A DNA stretch of 64,000 bases, from NCBI GenBank assembly GCA_965237635.1, contig CBDEFX010000002.1, positions 868,001 through 932,000 of the forward strand, read 5' to 3'. Shown piece by piece: positions 52,301 through 61,040 of this stretch (the stretch's first letter is position 1; each line of letters opens with the position of its first letter). Both the position numbers and the translations under genes were made by a program. Source of the DNA: CBDEFX01 sp965237635 (GTDB lineage: Bacteria > Chloroflexota > Dehalococcoidia > Lucifugimonadales > CAUZJF01). The notes under the pieces are model-generated. The model was not told where the DNA came from. It worked only from the letters and a program-made list of their open reading frames with translations, and did no database searches.

Positions 52301-53507
52301 GTACCGGTTCCATGTGTATGTGACAAATATAAGAAATAGGTTAGTCTTGTGTATGATCCTATAAGGAGGACGTACGAAGACATGCCTGCTCTCAAGTACA
52401 AGGTGGAGTTGAACGAGTCGGAGCGGACACATCTCAAGCAGATGGCGAGTCGTGGGGAGACTTCGGCCCGTAAGGTCAAGCGAGCGCTGGTGTTGCTGAA
52501 GGCAGACGAAGGTCTGATCGACCGTGACATCGCCAGCGGACTATTGATAAGCGCCTCCACGGTGGGACGTGTGCGCACGCAGTTTGTACAGGAAGGACTC
52601 GACAGTGCGCTCATTGAACGCCCGCGACCAGGACAGAGGCGCAAGTTGGACGGTAGGCAGGAAGCGCACCTAGTCGCCATTGCCTGCAGCGATGCGCCCG
52701 AAGGACACACGCACTGGACGCTGCAACTGCTTGCCGACAAGGTGGTCCAGATGGGGTTTGCCGAGAGCATCTCCCTCGAGACGGTGCGCCAGACGCTCAA
52801 AAAAACGAACTCAAGCCGTGGACGAAGAAGGAATGGTGCATCCCGGAGGTGAGCGGGGAGTTCGTGGCTCGAATGGAGAATGTGCTGGACCTGTACCATG
52901 AAGACTACGACCCCGACCATCCCGTGGTCTGTTTCGACGAGACGTCCAAGCAATTGGTGGCCGACAAGAGACCGTCCATCGGGGCCAGGCCGGGTCGAGT
53001 GGAACGATATGACTACGAGTACAAGCGAAACGGGACCCGAAACCTGTTCATGTTCTGTGAGCCGAAAGCTGGCTGGAGGCATGTCGAGGTGACCGAGCGT
53101 CGCACTGCTGTGGACTTCGCACATCAGATGAGGTGGCTGGCAGACGAGGCATACCCTCATACAAAAACGATACGGCTGGTGCTGGACAATCTCAACACTC
53201 ACAAGCTGGGTTCGTTGTACGACGTCTTCGAGCCAGCCGAAGCGCGGCGGATCGCCAAGCGCCTGGAGTTCCACTACACTCCAGTACACGGCAGTTGGCT
53301 GAACATGGCTGAGATAGAGTTGAGCGTCTTCAGCAACCAGTGTCTCAACCGTCGAATCAGCGACGAGGTGGTACTGAAGCGAGAGGTCTCGGCGCTGGAA
53401 CATGAGCGCAATGAGGCTGTCGCCGTCATAGACTGGCGTTCCTCCACTCAGGACGCTCGCACTAAACTTCAACACATCTATCCATCATATTCATATTGAC
53501 ACGGTAC
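52301..53507 (+). mobile_element. IS630-family element (1207 bp)
   Basis: The ends GTACCGGTTCCATGTG and its diverged inverse (CATATTGACACGGTAC) lie between TA dinucleotides (52299-52300 and 53508-53509), the IS630/Tc1 target rule. The insertion falls inside the signal-peptide codons of a TPR lipoprotein gene. Confidence 0.88.
52382..53499 (+). CDS. IS630 transposase with -1 frameshift at A7
   Basis: The first frame from ATG 52382 (MPALKYKVELNESERTHLKQ) carries the HTH region. At CTCAAAAAAACG (~52797-52808) a -1 shift gives KKNELKPWTKKEWCIPEVSG, the usual IS630 junction. The second frame has CFDETSKQLVADKRP (Asp), VLDNLNTHKLG (Asp) and HGSWLNMAEIELSVFSNQCL (Glu). A7 is a known slippery run, so the shift is probably programmed and the enzyme (~373 aa) functional. 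Confidence 0.9.
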
Positions 53508-53509
53508 TA

Positions 53510-54151
53510 GTGCTATGGCTTCTGACGGGCTGCGGCGGGACCGGCGACTCCCGACAGGCGGAGGCCCAAAGGTCGTACCAGGAAGGGGTCGAGCTGGAGG
53601 ATCTGGGCAACCTACTCAAGGCGGGCCAAGCGTACACTGATGCAGTTCACAGTGACCCTGGATTCGCCGACGCGTACACTCGCCGCGCCTATGTTCTCTA
53701 CGCCCTTGGGGATCTGCCCAGTGCGCTGCAAGATCTGGCCAGAGCAACGGAGCTTGAGCCGGACCTGGCTGTCGCATACCATTACCGTGGTCTGGTATAC
53801 GCGGCCCTCGAGGACTACGACGCCGCGATGCTCACCTTCAGCAAGGCTATCGAGCTTGATCCCGAGCTCGCCGACGCGCACTACAACCGGGCTATGGTTA
53901 ACCTCCAGGTCGACCAGCTGATCGCCGCTATCGAGGACATGTCTGCTGTTATCCAGCTGCAGCCCGAGGCCCCCAGGTACTATATGGAGAAGGCCCAGCT
54001 CTATTTGATCGCCGGCGACGGGGACCGAGCGATAGGGGACCTGGAGCAGGTCCTGTCGTTGGCACGGGACGAGCGAGTCACGCTGGCGGCGAAGCAACTA
54101 CTTGCGGAATACGTAGGGCCGTACGGCCATAGGTCTGGCGCCCGTGACTGA
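53510..54151 (+). pseudogene. TPR lipoprotein, main part (separated from its start)
   Basis: VLWLLTGCGGTGDSRQAEAQ begins with the lipobox LTGC, then 4-5 tetratricopeptide repeats (AYTDAVHSDPGFADAYTRRAYVLYALG, ATELEPDLAVAYHYRGLVYAAL, AIELDPELADAHYNRAM, VIQLQPEAPRYYMEKAQLYL). Originally about 237 aa and lipid-anchored, with a scaffold role. IS630 now separates it from its Shine-Dalgarno and first 24 codons. GTG 53510 may allow weak expression of a protein with a shortened signal. Confidence 0.85.
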
Positions 54152-54346
54152 ATAGCACGCAACAGCTCCTCTCTGCAGGTGCGCAAACGCGATTCGGACC
54201 GGGCGTAGGTGTGGTTGACTGCGGGATAGCGAGTGACTATATTCATTCAATCCGTGTCCCAAGGGAGTCTATCTGAAGGCCGTGAAGAACAGGCAATGAG
54301 CCATGTCGTCCCAACAACTTGACGAACCCACGCAAGGAGACAGCCA

Positions 54347-54778
54347 ATGACGTCCGTAACTGTCAAGAGCCTCGAAAATCTGCAACAGGTCGTCGTGACG
54401 TCCGCACACGAGCTCATAGCGGACGAGCCTGTGGACAAGGGCGGCGACGGTAAGGGGCCGAGCCCATACGAGCTGCTTCTAGCCGCGCTTGGCACTTGAA
54501 CAGCGATGACGATCCTCCTGTATGTGCGGAGGAAAGGCTGGCCCCTTCAATCGATAGAGGTAGAGAGCACTCATAGACGCGTAATCGGTCGCGACTCCGA
54601 GCGGGAAGAGGCCGGCGGTCAGGGCTACTCGGAAGTGGTCCGCCAGCGCATCCTGTTAAAAGGCGACCTCTCTGAAGAGCAGAGGGGCCGCATATCGGAG
54701 ATCGCAGCACGGTGTCCAGTTTATCGCATACTGAAGGCCTCACCAGTATTAGAGGAAGAGGTCTTCCTGGTCGAGTAG
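54347..54778 (+). CDS. OsmC-like protein with in-frame TGA (selenoprotein)
   Basis: 143 codons from ATG 54347 (AAGGAG nine bases upstream): MTSVTVKSLENLQQVVVTSA, then PSPYELLLAALGT, TGA (54497-54499, codon 51), TAMTILLYVRRKGWPL, and RCPVYRILKASP. In OsmC/YhfA-like proteins the TGA position is the conserved first redox Cys (LGACTAMT), and the second Cys is present in RCPVYRIL. So selenocysteine would form the peroxidatic centre. OsmC-family proteins reduce organic hydroperoxides. A SECIS-like hairpin follows at 54513-54533. A cut-down start after the TGA (ATG 54507) would lose the active site. Confidence 0.88.
54513..54533 (+). promoter_or_regulatory. Bacterial SECIS-like hairpin of the OsmC-like gene
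   Basis: TCCTCC-TGTATGTGC-GGAGGA forms a 6-bp stem. The loop begins 20 bases after the TGA and has G at its second base, inside the known bacterial SECIS window. The stem is shorter than that of selD. Confidence 0.6.
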
Positions 54779-54823
54779 CGCCGAAATATTCCTGGTGGGG
54801 CAGACCAAAGGCGAGGAGTCCAT

Positions 54824-56170
54824 TTGACGACCATAGAAGAGCTGAAGGCAATCGCACAGTCGGCAATCGAGCGGCGCAGTAAATGGCTGATTACGGCCGC
54901 CGAGACCATCCTTCGCACTCCCGAGATAGGATTCCGGGAGGTCGAGACTTCCCGGTACGTCAGCGAGAGACTCAGTGAGCTGGGCGTCCAGCACGAAGTG
55001 GGGATCGCGTTCACTGGCATCAAGGGCTTTTTGAATGGCAAGCAAGCGGGACCCTGCGTCGCGGTGATCTGCGAGCTGGACTCGCTGAAGGTCCCCGGCC
55101 ATCCCAATGCCGACCCCCGAACGGGAGCCGCCCACGCCTGTGGACACAACTGTCAGGTTGCAACCATGCTTGGAGCCGCGGTTGGTCTGATGGCCTCGGG
55201 TGTCTTGGAAGAGCTCTCTGGAAGGGTAGCGCTGATGGCCGTGCCCGCGGAGGAGTTCATAGACGTTGAGTACCGGTGGGACCTGCACCGGGAGGGCAAG
55301 CTTGGACTTATGTCCGGCAAGCAAGAGATGGTCCGCCTGGGGGCTTTCGACGATGTAGACATGGCAATGATGGTCCACACGTCATCCAGCCCCGAGGACA
55401 GGAGCTTCTCGGTGGGCGGTACCAGCACCGGTCACCTGGTGAAGTACGTCAGGTTCATTGGCAAGGCGGCACACGCCGGTGGCTCACCACATCGAGGAGT
55501 GAACGCGCTTCAGGCGGCTTTGGTGGCGCTCAACGCGATCAATGCACAGCGGGAGACACTTAGAGATGACGATGCCGTGCGGCTGCACGGCATACTGACA
55601 GCTGGGGGCGATGCCGCCAACTCGACGCCCGCAGACGTCAGATACGAAGGCCGGGTACGCGGTCGGACGCCGGAGGCGGTCGCCGACGCCAACATGAAGG
55701 TCGACAGGAGTCTTCGTGCCGGCGCAATGGCCATGGGCGCTCAGGTCAACATCGTGACCATCCCAGGCTACCTGCCGATGATCAATGACGAAACGATGAT
55801 GGGGGTGATTAGAGAAAACGCCGTTAGCATGGTCGGCGACCGAAACTTCGTTATGTATCCGAACAGCCGTACACGTGGTGGCTCGACCGACATGGGGGAC
55901 CTGAGCCAGATCATGCCCGCGGTCCACCCCTACGCGGGAGGCACGGTCGGGAACGGCCACGGTGTCGACTACCTGGTTGACGACTACGAGAAGGCGGTCG
56001 TCAATCCCGCCAAGCTGATGGCAATGGCGGTGATCGACCTGCTGTCAAACGACGCCGCAAGAGCGAAGGAAGTCATCGCCGAAAGCCGGCCGCCGATGAC
56101 CAAGAAACAGTATCTGAAGCTGCAGGAGGGCCGCCTGACCGAGGAGCTGTACGATGGAAAGGATTCGTAG
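54824..56170 (+). CDS. M20-family amidohydrolase
   Basis: A 448-aa M20D/amidohydrolase-like peptidase: VICELDSLKVPGHPNADPRTGAAHACGHNCQVAT (metal site with His-Ala-Cys-Gly-His), VPAEEFIDVE (catalytic Glu), the dimerisation-domain loop FIGKAAHAGGSPHRGVNALQAAL, and the last metal His in GNGHGVDYL. Likely hydrolyses N-acyl amino acids or a p-aminobenzoyl-glutamate-like amide. TTG start with GGCGAGGAG upstream. It follows the OsmC-like gene by 45 bases, so they may be cotranscribed. Confidence 0.88.
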   Translation: MTTIEELKAIAQSAIERRSKWLITAAETILRTPEIGFREVETSRYVSERLSELGVQHEVGIAFTGIKGFLNGKQAGPCVAVICELDSLKVPGHPNADPRTGAAHACGHNCQVATMLGAAVGLMASGVLEELSGRVALMAVPAEEFIDVEYRWDLHREGKLGLMSGKQEMVRLGAFDDVDMAMMVHTSSSPEDRSFSVGGTSTGHLVKYVRFIGKAAHAGGSPHRGVNALQAALVALNAINAQRETLRDDDAVRLHGILTAGGDAANSTPADVRYEGRVRGRTPEAVADANMKVDRSLRAGAMAMGAQVNIVTIPGYLPMINDETMMGVIRENAVSMVGDRNFVMYPNSRTRGGSTDMGDLSQIMPAVHPYAGGTVGNGHGVDYLVDDYEKAVVNPAKLMAMAVIDLLSNDAARAKEVIAESRPPMTKKQYLKLQEGRLTEELYDGKDS

Positions 56171-56241
56171 TCAGCGCCGTCTGCGATGACCTGGCCGATG
56201 CCTGTAAGAAAAACTTAATCTTCTTAAGACCGTCGCAATAA

Positions 56242-56331
56242 GTACCTCCTACAATTTGATCGTTCACCCCTCGGTGGGCGACCAAAGCGCGGCGGACTCG
56301 AATCTGGATGACAGTACCCAACAGGAGGTAC
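56242..56331 (+). promoter_or_regulatory. 5' leader with sequence complementary to the Shine-Dalgarno
   Basis: GTACCTCCT (56242-56250) is the exact complement of AGGAGGTAC (56323-56331), the ribosome-binding site of the exported protein at 56336. A small hairpin (CACC-CCTC-GGTG) lies between. Pairing would hide the ribosome site, so this leader may be a translational switch. Promoter sequences could not be fixed. Confidence 0.4.
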
Positions 56332-56335
56332 ATTC

Positions 56336-56647
56336 ATGCGTAAGTTTCGGAAGCTGGCTTTGATACCAGTGATACTCGGGATTTTCGTTTTTAGCGCCGC
56401 TCCCGCTTTTGCAGACTTCGTCTGTCCGGTCCTGCCGGTGTCGGACGCGGCCACGGCGCACTCGGACGCGAACTTCATCACGATCGCCGGGGGAGATACG
56501 TCGATTCTGCCGGGAAAGGCCGGCGATCCGGCGAACTCTCCCGTTAGTGTCCCCGACCACGCCACCAATGGTGGCGGTAGCGGAAGCCCGGGCGGCCCCC
56601 ACGCCGTCCCAGGGGACTCGGACTACACGGCCATCTGGAACAGCTAG
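56336..56647 (+). CDS. Small exported protein, 103 aa
   Basis: A clear Sec signal peptide MRKFRKLALIPVILGIFVFS...APAFA, then DFVCPVLPVSDAATAHSDAN and a Gly/Pro-rich tail (GGGSGSPGGPHAVPGDSDY). One Cys in the mature part. Mature length ~76 aa. I do not recognise the family. AGGAGGT lies five bases before ATG. A strong terminator follows, so it is a single-gene unit. Confidence 0.7.
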   Translation: MRKFRKLALIPVILGIFVFSAAPAFADFVCPVLPVSDAATAHSDANFITIAGGDTSILPGKAGDPANSPVSVPDHATNGGGSGSPGGPHAVPGDSDYTAIWNS

Positions 56648-56712
56648 ACAGACAACCAAGCTCATTCCGCGCTGCGGCTTGTGTGTCACGTCTGGCCCAA
56701 CGAGGTCGTAAC

Positions 56713-56747
56713 GACTGGCCGCCCTGTCATGGGGCGGCCAGTCTTTT
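56713..56747 (+). terminator. Rho-independent terminator
   Basis: GACTGGCCGCCC and GGGCGGCCAGTC pair over 12 bp around a 7-base loop, followed by TTTT. It is placed 65 bases after the small exported-protein gene. Confidence 0.85.
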
Positions 56748-56807
56748 CAACTGAAGCGGCTTAGCGGCCAACAGCCGTGTCTTTGGCGAATGGCATTCAA
56801 GGCTCAC

Positions 56808-56835
56808 GTAGGGGCACGGCATGCCGTGCCCCTAC
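56808..56835. repeat. 28-bp perfect palindrome, REP-like
   Basis: GTAGGGGCACGGCA and its exact inverse TGCCGTGCCCCTAC form a perfect palindrome. Same GTAGGGGC...GCCCCTAC frame as 5495-5525. It lies between converging genes and could act as a bidirectional terminator. Confidence 0.65.
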
Positions 56836-56862
56836 CATCTTGTAGGTGGCGGGTGGCGAAGG

Positions 56863-59484
56863 TTAGCCGCTAAACCAGTCCGCAAGCTCCCTGCGGTTCT
56901 TCTCCAGCCAGGCGATGTTGAGCCTGACCCGTTCGAGCGACTGACGGACCGTCCGCTCGGCAGCAGGTGTCGGGTGGTCTTCGAAGAACTTCGCTACGTC
57001 GTCCAGTTTTTCTTGCGTTGCAAAGCGCGCGGTGATCGACACGAGTTCCATCAGGCCGAAGCCGCCCTTGCTGTAGCGGCGGTCGAACTCCTCCCAGTTG
57101 GCCTTTACGAACTCCCACGTGAGGTCGCGGCCGTGCCGGTTGGACGCCGCTCGGGCCACTATCCTGACCGTATTGTGCGCACGTACCTCGTCCGGTAATA
57201 GCGATCGCCGGAGAGTCTCGTTGAGAAGCTCAGCCGTCTCGAAGTGGGTCAAGGCTGTCAGCAGGCGGACCTTCTCTTCCTCCAACGTGGCGCGCTCTTG
57301 TAGCTCCCAAATCGTGTCATAGGAAGTCCGGTGGCCCTGCTTTGCTGCCAGGTTGAGCACTACGCTACGCAGGTCTGCGTGAACGCTGTTCGGGTCTTGA
57401 GCGTAGCTGGCGAATAGGCTGCTGGCCTCCCCTAGGGCTTCCTCGTCATCATACTTGCCGAGGCCTGAGAGCACCGTGGTCCGCATCAGGGCGTCTAGAT
57501 GGCTTTCATCCGGTCGGACCGTCCAGCCGACCCGCCGTCCCGCGTGCCGGAAGATCTGTCGTGCGAACTCCTGAAAGCGATCGTAATAAGGCTCATCGGA
57601 CAGTACGGTGTCGAGGCCGCCGAGGTTTGCCGCCAGGTCGGACCACACGTATGCGTCCGTCTCGTCGGTGTAGGCCTGGGCGAGCTCCAGAAACTGAGTG
57701 ACCGGCAGGAAGCCGGCCTTGGAAAGGGCGTAGGCGTCGTTCTGGAGGCCCAGCCTGTCTGCCGGCGGGAGGAGCCGTTGTTGGATGGCCGGACGCAGCC
57801 TGTCCCAGTCCTCGGACGCGTAATTGACTCTGTAGAACCCGCTCTGCTCTGGATTCACCTTGAACCACGCGTCTTTCGATTCGGGGGGGGCGACGTCCAG
57901 GTCTAAGCTGCCGGTCCGACCGTCCATCAATATGGAGGAAGGCTGCGCCTCTCCTGATGTCGACGCCCTTAGGGGTACGTGCCACAAGGTATCGTCCCCA
58001 CTTCGGGCGCCCAGCACGTTCTCATAGAGAAACCTTCCCTGCGAAGCGGCCAATTCAATCCGATCCTGACCGCGAGTCGCCCGGACGTCGATGACCGGAT
58101 AGCCTGTCTGTTGTACCCAGCTGTCCATCATTGCGCCAACGGGCTGGCCGGACGCTTCGCCGAGCGCGCTCCACAGATCGGCTGTAGCGGCGTTGGCGTA
58201 CTGGTGGACGCTTAGATACTGGTGGAGCCCTTGCCGGAACGCCTCGGCCCCGAGGAACTGTTCCAGCATGTGTAGGACCGACCCGCCCTTGCTGTAACTT
58301 ATCGCGTCGAAGAGCTGGCCGATCTCAGCCGGATGGTTCACTTCCTGTTCGATAGGGTGTGAGTTCTGGAGCCCGTCGAGGCTCAGTGCGCGGTTGGTGT
58401 CCTCAGAGACGAACTGGGTCCACGTCTCCCACTCGGGGAACAGATTGTCCACCGATCTGTCTCCCATCCAGGAGGCGAAGCTCTCGTTTAGCCAAAGGTC
58501 GTTCCACCAGGCCATGGTCACCAGGTCTCCAAACCACATATGCGCCATCTCGTGGGCGACGACGCTCGCAACCCGCTGCCGGGTGGCGGCTGAGCTCTGT
58601 TGTGGGTCCACCAGAAGCGCGTTCTCACGGTAGGTGATTACGCCCCAGTTTTCCATGGCGCCGGCCGCGAAGTCGGGAATCGCAAGGTGGTCGAGCTTTT
58701 CGAGAGGGTAGGGGATGCCGAAATAGTCGTTCATATATGCGAGTAGCTTGACCGAGACCCCAAGGGCGAAACGCCCTCGCTCCTCATTGCCCGCGGTTGC
58801 CCAGACACGTATCAGGGTCCCGTTGGCGGCTCGCTCCTCAATAGCTTTGAGGTCGCCCACCACGAACCCGAGCAGATAGGTCGACATCACCGGCGTCTCG
58901 GCGAACTGAACCCGTTTCCGTCTCGACGCCTCCTCGGTCTCGGCCACAATAGGCATATTCGACACCGCCACCAGGTCCGTAGAGACAAGGAGAGTTAGCC
59001 GGAAGTTGGCCTTCAGTGCCGGCTCGTCCCAGCATGGGAACGCCCGCCGGGCGTCGGTGGCCTCCATCTGGGTCGTTGCGAGGAATCGCTGCTTGCCGTT
59101 CTGGTCGGTGTAGCTGCTCCGGTAAAAGCCCCGCAGTTTGTCGTTAAGCTCTCCTGTAAACTCAATCTCCATCTCTGCAGGGCCAGTCGGAAGCTGCTCA
59201 TCGAACCTGAACGTCACCGTCTCCTCGGCTTCCTTCAGACGGATCTCAACAGGCGTGCGGCTAGAGCCATCGCGAAGGGACAGCCTGCACGACTGGATCT
59301 CTAGCTCCGCCGCATTGAGCACGACTGCGGACGTCGGCTCGAGGACCTCTATCTCGACAGTCTGGATACCTCGAAACGTGAATTCAGTCAGGTCGGGCGT
59401 CAGCGTCAAATCGTACCTGACCGGCCGCACATTCGGTGGCAGCATGACCGCGTTGGACTTAGACAAGTTTCTTTCGTTCTCCAA
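56863..59484 (-). CDS. pepN: M1-family aminopeptidase N
   Basis: An 873-aa zinc aminopeptidase: substrate-binding GAMENWGVITYREN (~275-288), zinc site VVAHEMAHMWFGDLVTMAWWNDLWLNESFASW (HExxH ~311-315, third ligand Glu 18 residues on), and a C-terminal ERAP1-like helical domain (VNYASEDWDRLRPAIQQRLL to the end). Cytoplasmic, no signal. Cleaves N-terminal residues from peptides. The TTG start at 59484 is uncertain; ATG near 59445 (MLPPNVRPVRYDL) is also plausible. Confidence 0.93.
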   Translation of the reverse strand: MENERNLSKSNAVMLPPNVRPVRYDLTLTPDLTEFTFRGIQTVEIEVLEPTSAVVLNAAELEIQSCRLSLRDGSSRTPVEIRLKEAEETVTFRFDEQLPTGPAEMEIEFTGELNDKLRGFYRSSYTDQNGKQRFLATTQMEATDARRAFPCWDEPALKANFRLTLLVSTDLVAVSNMPIVAETEEASRRKRVQFAETPVMSTYLLGFVVGDLKAIEERAANGTLIRVWATAGNEERGRFALGVSVKLLAYMNDYFGIPYPLEKLDHLAIPDFAAGAMENWGVITYRENALLVDPQQSSAATRQRVASVVAHEMAHMWFGDLVTMAWWNDLWLNESFASWMGDRSVDNLFPEWETWTQFVSEDTNRALSLDGLQNSHPIEQEVNHPAEIGQLFDAISYSKGGSVLHMLEQFLGAEAFRQGLHQYLSVHQYANAATADLWSALGEASGQPVGAMMDSWVQQTGYPVIDVRATRGQDRIELAASQGRFLYENVLGARSGDDTLWHVPLRASTSGEAQPSSILMDGRTGSLDLDVAPPESKDAWFKVNPEQSGFYRVNYASEDWDRLRPAIQQRLLPPADRLGLQNDAYALSKAGFLPVTQFLELAQAYTDETDAYVWSDLAANLGGLDTVLSDEPYYDRFQEFARQIFRHAGRRVGWTVRPDESHLDALMRTTVLSGLGKYDDEEALGEASSLFASYAQDPNSVHADLRSVVLNLAAKQGHRTSYDTIWELQERATLEEEKVRLLTALTHFETAELLNETLRRSLLPDEVRAHNTVRIVARAASNRHGRDLTWEFVKANWEEFDRRYSKGGFGLMELVSITARFATQEKLDDVAKFFEDHPTPAAERTVRQSLERVRLNIAWLEKNRRELADWFSG

Positions 59485-59535
59485 GTCTTTTGCCTTTACC
59501 CTACACCCTGTACCCCGTACCTCGAACCCGGTACC

Positions 59536-60324
59536 CTAAACCCCTTCCCACCTCGGCGGCCGCTTCTCAGCGAACGCACGCGGGCCCTCGACATAGTCGT
59601 GGGAGGCCAGGGCTTTCTCGTACTCGCTGTAGCTGCGGCTCATAGCTTCCTCAAGAGGCATGTCGAACCCCTCGATCGCCATCTGCTTGCCGGCGCGGAC
59701 CGATAGCGGAGCGCCCTCTATTATCTCGCCGGCCCATCGCTCGGCGGTGCTCATCAGCTCGTTCGCGGACGTCACCTCGTTGACGAGTCCCCACCGGTGG
59801 GCTTCCTGTGCGGAGATCGGCTTGCCGGTGAGGAGCATTCCCATGGCGATCTTGGGAGGAAGCTGCCTCGGCAGCCGGTGCGCGCCACCCGCTACCGCCA
59901 CCACGCCGACCCTAGCCTCCGGTAGCCCAAACTGGGCGTGCTCGGCGGCGACGATAATGTCACACGCTAGAGCTATCTCTAGGCCGCCGCCCACTGCGTA
60001 CCCGTTTACGGCGGCGATGATCGGCTTCCAGCATGTGAAGTCGCTCGTGATGCCTCCAAACGGAGTCGTTGCGGAACCTGGGTACCGTTCATTCGGACGG
60101 CCATGCTCGGCCGTATACTTGAGGTCGTTGCCGGTGCTGAAGGCCCTGTCGCCCGCGCCTGTAACGATGGCCACCCAGACGTCAGGGTCGTCGCGGAAGT
60201 CCAAGAAGGCATCTCGCATCTCGGCGCTCGCCGGCGGATGTAGGGCGTTGAGCCTCTCTTGCCGGTCGATCGTCACCCGTGCGACGCGCCCCTCCTTCTC
60301 ATAATGGATAAACTCGTATGGCAT
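59536..60324 (-). CDS. Enoyl-CoA hydratase/isomerase family protein
   Basis: A 262-aa crotonase-fold protein: RAFSTGNDLKYTAEHG (oxyanion-hole strand), AAVNGYAVGGGLEIALACDIIVAAEHAQFGLPEARVGV (second oxyanion hole and the usual catalytic Glu region). Uses acyl-CoA substrates; hydratase or isomerase cannot be told apart. ATG 60324 with GAGGGAGATCC upstream. It sits between gmk and pepN on the same strand, with 50-90 base gaps. Confidence 0.9.
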   Translation of the reverse strand: MPYEFIHYEKEGRVARVTIDRQERLNALHPPASAEMRDAFLDFRDDPDVWVAIVTGAGDRAFSTGNDLKYTAEHGRPNERYPGSATTPFGGITSDFTCWKPIIAAVNGYAVGGGLEIALACDIIVAAEHAQFGLPEARVGVVAVAGGAHRLPRQLPPKIAMGMLLTGKPISAQEAHRWGLVNEVTSANELMSTAERWAGEIIEGAPLSVRAGKQMAIEGFDMPLEEAMSRSYSEYEKALASHDYVEGPRAFAEKRPPRWEGV

Positions 60325-60410
60325 GGATCTCCCTCGGGGAGCCGTCTAAGATTGCGTCGGCGAGTGTAACACAAGTCGAGGGCGGCTCCACGCCGCCCAA
60401 CCAAGGTCCG

Positions 60411-61040
60411 TTAGCCAGCCAGGAGGGGCGTCTTTCTGATTGGGGCCTTGCGCCGTTCCTTGGCGACTATGTCTTCGATCTCGCGAATCGTGTCGTCGAG
60501 CCGGTCCCGGTAATTGACCACGGTGTAGTCGAATTTGGATGCCTCCGCCATCTCAGCTTCGGCGGTACGTAGCCTCAACTCCAGCGCCTCCGGAGATTCG
60601 GTCATGCGCAGGCTCAGGCGGTCGGCCAGCTCCTCCGTACTTGGCGGAGCGATGAAGATAAACAGGCCGTCCGCTGCGAGGGTCTTGATCGTAGCCGCGC
60701 CCTGGACGTCGGCCTTGATGAAGACGTCGTGTCCTTTCCTCAATGCGGCGACCACCTGGGCCTTTGGCACCCCGTAGAGGTTCTCATATACCTCCGCCCA
60801 CTCCAAGAGCTCGCCCCCGTCGATCATCTGCCGAAACTTCTTGCTCGACACGAATGTATAGTCTGAACCGTCTGTCTCTGTTAGTCGGCGGGGTCGGGTG
60901 GTGGTGGTGATGGTGAAGTGGTAGGGCTTCCGAAGCTCTCTCATGCGTGAGAGGATAGCGTCTTTGCCCACGCCCGAGGGTCCCGATATGACGATGAGCA
61001 TAGGGGCAGGTGGCCCTGTTGTGCTCCCGGAGGCAGTCAC
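60411..61040 (-). CDS. gmk: Guanylate kinase
   Basis: A 209-aa enzyme with P-loop VISGPSGVGKDAIL (~18-31), the GMP-binding region TITTTTRPRRLTETDGSDYTF, ELLEWAEVYENLYGVPKAQV and DVFIKADVQGAATIKTL. Converts GMP to GDP with ATP. The GTG start overlaps the aroA stop by four bases (GTGA), so they are translationally coupled. Confidence 0.94.
   Translation of the reverse strand: MTASGSTTGPPAPMLIVISGPSGVGKDAILSRMRELRKPYHFTITTTTRPRRLTETDGSDYTFVSSKKFRQMIDGGELLEWAEVYENLYGVPKAQVVAALRKGHDVFIKADVQGAATIKTLAADGLFIFIAPPSTEELADRLSLRMTESPEALELRLRTAEAEMAEASKFDYTVVNYRDRLDDTIREIEDIVAKERRKAPIRKTPLLAG

Noticed and set aside
52081..53475. 464-codon minus-strand frame over IS630
   Set aside because: It is antisense to a clear IS630 transposase, has no family resemblance, and high GC makes long shadow frames common.
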